DNA from: an uncultured bacterium | GTDB lineage: Bacteria > Pseudomonadota > Gammaproteobacteria > Burkholderiales > Burkholderiaceae_E | NCBI GenBank assembly: GCA_903864485.1 | Contig: CAIPGD010000319.1 | Span: 1 to 24,645 of the forward strand | Direction of reading: 5' to 3' | DNA length: 24,645 bases | Shown here: piece by piece, positions 20,189-24,645 of the stretch | How positions within the stretch are numbered: the first letter of the stretch is position 1 | How the letters are laid out: the number at the start of each line of letters is the position of its first letter | Notes under the pieces: model-generated | Seen by the model: the letters and a program-made list of their open reading frames with translations, nothing else | Database searches by the model: none | What the model was told of the DNA's origin: nothing | Translations under genes and position numbers: made by a program

Positions 20189-22567
20189 TCGATTCCAGGT
20201 CGGGATCACGGTGTCGGGATTGAGCGAAATCGACTCGATCCCTTGATCGACGAGCCATTGAGCAAGATCTGGATGGTCAGACGGTCCCTGGCCGCAAATC
20301 CCAACGTATTTACCCGCGGCCCGGCACGCGCCAATTGCGCGCTCCAGTAGGATCTTCACTGCCGGATCTCGCTCGTCGAAGCCCTCGGCGACGAGCCCCG
20401 AGTCCCGGTCGAGCCCAAGCGTGAGTTGTGTCAGATCGTTGGATCCAATTGAGAATCCATCGAAATATTCGAGAAAGTCCTCGGCCAATAACGCATTGGA
20501 GGGCAACTCGCACATCATGATGAGTCTCAAACCGCTCTGTCCCGTTGCATCAGCACCCGACCCGCGCTTCAGGCCATGCACGGCCAAAAGTTCGACGACA
20601 CGCCGGGCTTCGCTGACGGTACGTACAAACGGCACCATCAGTTCGACATTGGTCAAACCCATTTCTTGGCGGACCCGCAGAATCGCCTCGCACTCCATCG
20701 CAAAGCACGCCGCAAAATCAGGCGATAAATAGCGTGCTGCGCCGCGGAACCCGAGCATCGGATTCTCTTCCTCGGGCTCGTACCGGTTGCCGCCGATCAG
20801 TTTTCGGTATTCATTCGACTTAAAGTCCGACAGTCGGACGATCACTGGGTGCGGCCAGAATGCAGCCGCAATCGTCGCCACGCCTTCAGTTACCTTGTCG
20901 ACGAAAAATGTCCGGGGATTCGTATGACCACGCGCCACGGATTCGACCGCCTTCTTGAGTTCTGCATCCACGTTGGGATAGTCGAGAATCGCTTTCGGGT
21001 GAATCCCAATATTGTTATTAATAATGAACTCTAACCGGGCCAGACCAACCCCGGCGTTCGGCAACTGCGCAAACTCAAAGGCCAACTGAGGATTGCCGAC
21101 GTTCATCATGACTTTGACTGGAGGAACCGGCATTTCACCGGTCGCCACCTCGGTTACTTCAGTCTCAAGCAAGCCGTCATACACATGTCCGGTATCGCCT
21201 TCCGCGCAGGAGACAGTGACCAGCAGCCCATCGGACAGACAATCCGTGGCATCGCCGCAACCGACCACGGCAGGGATCCCAAGTTCACGGGCAATGATGG
21301 CCGCATGGCAAGTCCGCCCGCCTCGATTCGTGACGATTGCGGCGGCCCTCTTCATCACCGGTTCCCAATTTGGGTCGGTCATGTCCGTCACCAATACGTC
21401 GCCGGGTTGAACACGGCTCATTTCAGACGGGTCCGCAACCACTCGCACCGCTCCGGCACCGACCTTTTGGCCAATGGCGCGCCCGGTAGCCAGGATGGCT
21501 GAAGTTCCCTTGAGTCGGAAGCGCTGTTGGACCTGTCCGATCGACTGACTCTTGACGGTCTCGGGCCGGGCCTGAAGAATGTAAAGCTGCCCATCGAGAC
21601 CGTCGCGACCCCACTCGATGTCCATCGGACGACCGTAATGACGTTCGATCACGACCGCATGCTGCGCGAGCTCGATGACCTCTTGATCACTCAACGAGTA
21701 TCGATTGCGCAGTTCGATCGGCACGTCACACACGCGGGTGCCCTCTTCCTGGAAAACCATCTGGATGAGCTTCGACCCTAAATTTCGCCGAACAATACTC
21801 GATTGGCCGCGCGCAAGGATGGGTTTGCTGACGGTGAATTCATCCGGATTCACGGCGCCCTGGACCACGGTTTCACCGAGGCCATAACTTGAGGTGATAA
21901 AAATGACATCCCGAAATCCGGATTCAGTGTCTAGCGTAAACATCACGCCAGAGGCGCTGAGGTCACTTCGAACCATGCGCTGAATGCCTGCTGACAGTGC
22001 AATGGGCATCTCAGCGTAGCCCTTATGGACACGATACGAGATGGCGCGATCGTTGTAGAGCGATGCAAAAACCTCGCGGATCTTGTGTAAAACCTCGTCG
22101 ATACCCACAACATTCAAAAAGGTCTCTTGCTGACCGGCAAATGAAGCGTCTGGCAGATCTTCAGCAGTCGCCGACGAGCGCACCGCAACTGGAAAAACAA
22201 CGCCCTTCGAGTCCCCATGAATCTGGGCGAATGCAGTCCGGATCGCATCTTCTAGAGCGGTGGGCATCCTGGCGTCCACAATCCAACTGCGAATTTCCGA
22301 GCCGCAATCGAGCAAGGCCTTGACGTCATCCGGATTGAGCTTTTCGAGGCGCTGAGCAATGCGATTGGTGAGCTGGTTGTACTCGAGAAAGTCTCGAAAC
22401 GCCTGGGCGGTGGTCGCGAAGCCACCGGGTACACGCACCCCGGCGGCGGCTAGCTGACTGATCATTTCGCCAAGCGATGCGTTTTTGCCGCCGACCGTTT
22501 CGACATCAGTCATCCGTAATTGCTCGAACGGGCGCACATACCGACCCGCAGAATCATGGTTGAACAT
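20168..22567 (-). CDS. ppsA: Phosphoenolpyruvate synthase
   Basis: Makes PEP from pyruvate and ATP for gluconeogenesis. The product is 799 residues (E. coli about 792). The N-terminal ATP-grasp nucleotide domain begins with TVGGKNASLGEM. The central phosphohistidine domain has GGRTCHAAIIARELG with the swivelling histidine at H421, the same number as in E. coli. The C-terminal PEP/pyruvate barrel contains GVGLARLEFI and ends near GICGQGPSDHP with the catalytic cysteine. The ATG at 22567 is chosen for AGGGAA six bases upstream. It is divergent from ppsR, which encodes its regulatory kinase/phosphorylase, across 62 nt. Its stop codon lies in a perfect palindrome. Confidence 0.98.
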   Translation of the reverse strand: MFNHDSAGRYVRPFEQLRMTDVETVGGKNASLGEMISQLAAAGVRVPGGFATTAQAFRDFLEYNQLTNRIAQRLEKLNPDDVKALLDCGSEIRSWIVDARMPTALEDAIRTAFAQIHGDSKGVVFPVAVRSSATAEDLPDASFAGQQETFLNVVGIDEVLHKIREVFASLYNDRAISYRVHKGYAEMPIALSAGIQRMVRSDLSASGVMFTLDTESGFRDVIFITSSYGLGETVVQGAVNPDEFTVSKPILARGQSSIVRRNLGSKLIQMVFQEEGTRVCDVPIELRNRYSLSDQEVIELAQHAVVIERHYGRPMDIEWGRDGLDGQLYILQARPETVKSQSIGQVQQRFRLKGTSAILATGRAIGQKVGAGAVRVVADPSEMSRVQPGDVLVTDMTDPNWEPVMKRAAAIVTNRGGRTCHAAIIARELGIPAVVGCGDATDCLSDGLLVTVSCAEGDTGHVYDGLLETEVTEVATGEMPVPPVKVMMNVGNPQLAFEFAQLPNAGVGLARLEFIINNNIGIHPKAILDYPNVDAELKKAVESVARGHTNPRTFFVDKVTEGVATIAAAFWPHPVIVRLSDFKSNEYRKLIGGNRYEPEEENPMLGFRGAARYLSPDFAACFAMECEAILRVRQEMGLTNVELMVPFVRTVSEARRVVELLAVHGLKRGSGADATGQSGLRLIMMCELPSNALLAEDFLEYFDGFSIGSNDLTQLTLGLDRDSGLVAEGFDERDPAVKILLERAIGACRAAGKYVGICGQGPSDHPDLAQWLVDQGIESISLNPDTVIPTWNRLSGPGR

Positions 22568-22629
22568 AGGGATTTCCCTGAAGGTTAAGATTTGGTGTCG
22601 GGATTCTACCGTCGTGATAGCTTCCAGCC

Positions 22630-23499
22630 ATGAACCCCACGATTGAACCGTTTCGCCCATCGACGCCTGATAGCGGCTCCGCAAGATCTGGTCGTACGGT
22701 GTTTTACGTCTCAGATGGAACGGGCATCACGGCTGAAACCTTTGGCCAGTCGGTCTTGACCCAGTTCGAAGGCCTGGCCTTTCGTCATGTTCGCTTGCCC
22801 TTTATTGACTCGCTTGATAAGGCCGATGCAACGGTCGCGCGGATTGATGCGCAGGCTCAGCAAGATGGTCATCGACCACTCGTATTTTCGACGCTGGTTA
22901 ACCCCGAGATTAATCGGGTGGTTCGCCGAGCCCAAGCCATGTTTCTTGATTTGTTCTCGACCTTTGTCGAGCCTCTTGAACATGAGTTTGGGATTAAAAG
23001 CACACACACCATCGGACGGTTTCACCAGACTGCGGACAGTTCCAAGTACAAGGCCAGAATCGAAGCGATTAATTTCGCCTTGCAGCATGACGATGGTCAA
23101 TCCTCTGCAGAACTCTCGCGCGCCGACGTGATTCTGGTGGGGGTCTCCCGCTGCGGAAAAACACCAACGAGTCTCTATCTTGCGATGCAGCACGGTATCA
23201 AGGCCGCTAACTATCCCTTGATTCCGGACGACTTCGAGCGTCGTCGGTTGCCCGACGTTCTCTACCAATATAAGCCGCGATTATTCGGCTTGACGATTAC
23301 ACCTGACCGACTGGCTGAAGTCCGGCATGAGCGGCGTCCTGCCAGTCGGTACGCATCACTCGTGAATTGCAGGATGGAGGTGCGCGAAGCCGAATCGATG
23401 ATGCGTCGCGAGGGAATTACCTGGCTCAGCACCACAACCAAGTCCATCGAAGAGATCGCCACCACGGTGCTGCAGCATATCCGCCCGATCGGGCTCTAA
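22630..23499 (+). CDS. ppsR: PEP synthase regulatory protein (bifunctional kinase/pyrophosphorylase)
   Basis: Controls PpsA by ADP-dependent phosphorylation of a conserved threonine next to the catalytic histidine, and reverses it by phosphate-dependent removal. The 289-residue DUF299-type protein shows the N-terminal YVSDGTGITAETFGQSVL at about 26-43, HTIGRFHQ in the middle, and the P-loop GVSRCGKTPTS at 161-171. The start ATG at 22630 leaves a short Pro/Ser-rich leader of about 22 residues before the conserved core, and no strong ribosome binding site is visible. The gene is divergent from its target ppsA. Its TAA stop shares bases with the opposing methyltransferase stop. Confidence 0.97.
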   Translation: MNPTIEPFRPSTPDSGSARSGRTVFYVSDGTGITAETFGQSVLTQFEGLAFRHVRLPFIDSLDKADATVARIDAQAQQDGHRPLVFSTLVNPEINRVVRRAQAMFLDLFSTFVEPLEHEFGIKSTHTIGRFHQTADSSKYKARIEAINFALQHDDGQSSAELSRADVILVGVSRCGKTPTSLYLAMQHGIKAANYPLIPDDFERRRLPDVLYQYKPRLFGLTITPDRLAEVRHERRPASRYASLVNCRMEVREAESMMRREGITWLSTTTKSIEEIATTVLQHIRPIGL

Positions 23500-24320
23500 T
23501 TAGCCAAGCGCTGTCGCCGTTGCTCGAAGAGGCAGACCGCAGCGGCCGCGGAGACGTTCAGCGATTCCACACGGTCGCTCTGAGGGATGCGGATCCAGTG
23601 CACCGTCTCGGCGTCAATGAGCGGGTCTAGCCCAGCCCCCTCATTACCGAACAACCACAAGGCCGGCGATCGGAGGTCAGTCGTCCAAAGGTCGCTTGCG
23701 TTCTGCGGCCGGGCCGCCAGACGCGGCATTTGAACCCGCGCAGCAAGGTCCACCCAAGCGACGCTTTCGTGGACCTGCAGGGCAAAGTGAGCGCCCATGC
23801 CGGCGCGCAGCACCTTCGGCGACCACACCCAGGCACTTCCAGGGGCAGTCACGACCCGCCCAATTCCGGCAGCGACTGCCGTCCGCAAGATTGATCCGAC
23901 ATTGCCGGGGTCCTGAACTCGATCCAGATAAATCGCGTCCTCAATCAGGCGCTCCGGTAGGCTCGGTTGAGGGGTTTCAATCAAAAACGCCAGAGAGACG
24001 CCTTGCACCAATTGACTGAGGTCGCGCCACAGGGTGTCGTCAACCCGCAAAATGGTCAGCGTCGGATTGAGCGCCTGGGCTCGCAATAGCAAGGCACGAC
24101 AACTCGGAACCTGCTGCGCAGAATCCGCAATGGCAATGAGGCGCGGTGCTCCCCAACGGTCCAGCCAGGCTTCACAGAGGTGCTCGCCTTCCAGAAAAGA
24201 CAGGCCGCGTTTGCGTCGCTCACGAGCTGACTGGGCACACGAGACCAGCTCGCGCCAATGAGGATTGTCCCGGGAGTAAATTTGCCGAAGACCAGTGAGG
24301 TCGAGCGACCCGAACTTCAT
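23496..24320 (-). CDS. SpoU/TrmH-family RNA 2'-O-methyltransferase
   Basis: A 274-residue SAM-dependent RNA methyltransferase with the SPOUT trefoil-knot fold. All three SpoU motifs are visible: motif 1 DRVQDPGNVGSILRTAVAAG near 149-168, motif 2 LWLFGNEGAGLDP, and motif 3 IRIPQSDRVESLNVSAAAAV near the C-terminus. An N-terminal substrate-binding domain (RERRKRGLSFLEGEHLCEAWL) resembles RlmB/TsnR-type enzymes. The target nucleotide cannot be read from sequence; a 23S rRNA site is most likely. The ATG at 24320 overlaps the rnhB stop as ATGA, which supports this start over an upstream in-frame one at 24374. It converges with ppsR, with overlapping stop codons. Confidence 0.9.
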   Translation of the reverse strand: MKFGSLDLTGLRQIYSRDNPHWRELVSCAQSARERRKRGLSFLEGEHLCEAWLDRWGAPRLIAIADSAQQVPSCRALLLRAQALNPTLTILRVDDTLWRDLSQLVQGVSLAFLIETPQPSLPERLIEDAIYLDRVQDPGNVGSILRTAVAAGIGRVVTAPGSAWVWSPKVLRAGMGAHFALQVHESVAWVDLAARVQMPRLAARPQNASDLWTTDLRSPALWLFGNEGAGLDPLIDAETVHWIRIPQSDRVESLNVSAAAAVCLFEQRRQRLAN

Positions 24321-24645
24321 AAGCGTCTCTCTCGAGCGCGCACTGGGGAAAAGCTGCGTCGATGTTCTGGGCATGGCCCTAGACGGTCCAGGGCCGCGAG
24401 ATGCGCCCGGGTCCCGTAACCCTGATGAATCTCAAAACCATAGCCAGGCCATTGGCGCGCGAGTTCACCCATCAGCCGATCACGCTCGGTCTTGGCCAGG
24501 ATCGAAGCTGCACTGATGGCGGGGAACTTGGCATCGCCCCCGACGATGGCGCGTCCAGGAAAGGGTAAGTCAGCAGGCAACTGGTTGCCATCGATCAACG
24601 CGAATAGAGGCACTGGCCGAGGGCCTGAGGAACTCAGGGCGCCGA
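24317..24645 (-). CDS. rnhB: Ribonuclease HII, C-terminal part (cut by window edge)
   Basis: Removes ribonucleotides and RNA-DNA hybrids by cutting the RNA strand. The last 108 residues are in the window and the frame is open to the edge, so the N-terminal catalytic D-E-x-G motif is outside. The visible part has LIDGNQLP followed by VGGDAKFPAISAASILAKTERDRLM, the most conserved stretch of RNase HII, then YGFEIHQGYGTRAHLAAL, where GYGT is also family-typical. The C-terminus ends RRSFSPVRARERR, as in other bacterial members. It precedes the SpoU methyltransferase with an ATGA overlap, so the two are coupled. The short GTG-initiated frame seen inside the window is not the true start. Confidence 0.95.
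   Translation of the reverse strand, partial: GALSSSGPRPVPLFALIDGNQLPADLPFPGRAIVGGDAKFPAISAASILAKTERDRLMGELARQWPGYGFEIHQGYGTRAHLAALDRLGPCPEHRRSFSPVRARERRL

Noticed and set aside
1..24645. CRISPR arrays, tRNA or rRNA genes, insertion sequences, prophage genes
   Set aside because: Read through on both strands; no regularly spaced repeats, no transposase or integrase frames and no recognisable tRNA or rRNA sequence were seen. A tRNA or covariance-model scan was not possible here.

Overview
The window looks like a chromosomal segment of a Gram-negative betaproteobacterium, most likely Burkholderiales. The reasons are an orphan Bug-family (TctC-like) periplasmic binding protein, a DUF4936-like gene between ygfZ and an NRDE gene, the order ratA-rnfH-guaB-guaA divergent from smpB, and ppsA divergent from ppsR next to an SpoU methyltransferase and rnhB. 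It is gene-dense and mostly housekeeping. I see no rRNA, tRNA, CRISPR array, prophage or insertion sequence. No gene-free stretch exceeds 300 bases; the largest is about 170 nt at 5816-5988.

Left part (1-5815). A leftward pair holds thymidylate kinase (cut by the window edge) and the murein transglycosylase mltG. Divergent from it is a tightly overlapping rightward trio: ygfZ, a DUF4936-like gene and an NRDE/TANGO2 gene. The NRDE gene runs tail to tail, overlapping by 25 nt, into a leftward pair of acyl-CoA ligase and hotdog thioesterase.

Middle (5989-11019). A rightward chain carries msrB, yciB, a BolA-like gene, a secreted PpiC-type prolyl isomerase and a small acidic protein of unknown function. 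It faces a leftward series: an L,D-transpeptidase-like protein, tadA, and three extracytoplasmic low-complexity proteins. These three are a Pro-rich protein with a Lys/His-rich tail, a glycine-zipper lipoprotein ending in poly-proline, and a Tyr/Pro-rich protein with five degenerate x-P-Q-x-x repeats.

Right-centre (11058-20146). One long leftward run goes ratA, rnfH, guaB, guaA (GMP synthesis). It continues with only 2-16 nt between genes into a cassette that looks catabolic: a Bug solute-binding protein, an MmgE/PrpD protein and a D-2-hydroxyacid dehydrogenase. smpB reads away from ratA across only 36 nt. A branched-chain amino acid type ABC binding protein follows it.

Right end (20168-24645). 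ppsA reads leftward, divergent from its regulator ppsR. ppsR ends on overlapping stop codons with an SpoU-type rRNA methyltransferase, which is coupled by an ATGA overlap to rnhB (cut by the edge).

The least explained items are the guaA-linked Bug/PrpD/dehydrogenase cassette and the cluster of three low-complexity envelope proteins. I saw no clearly new defence or mobile system.
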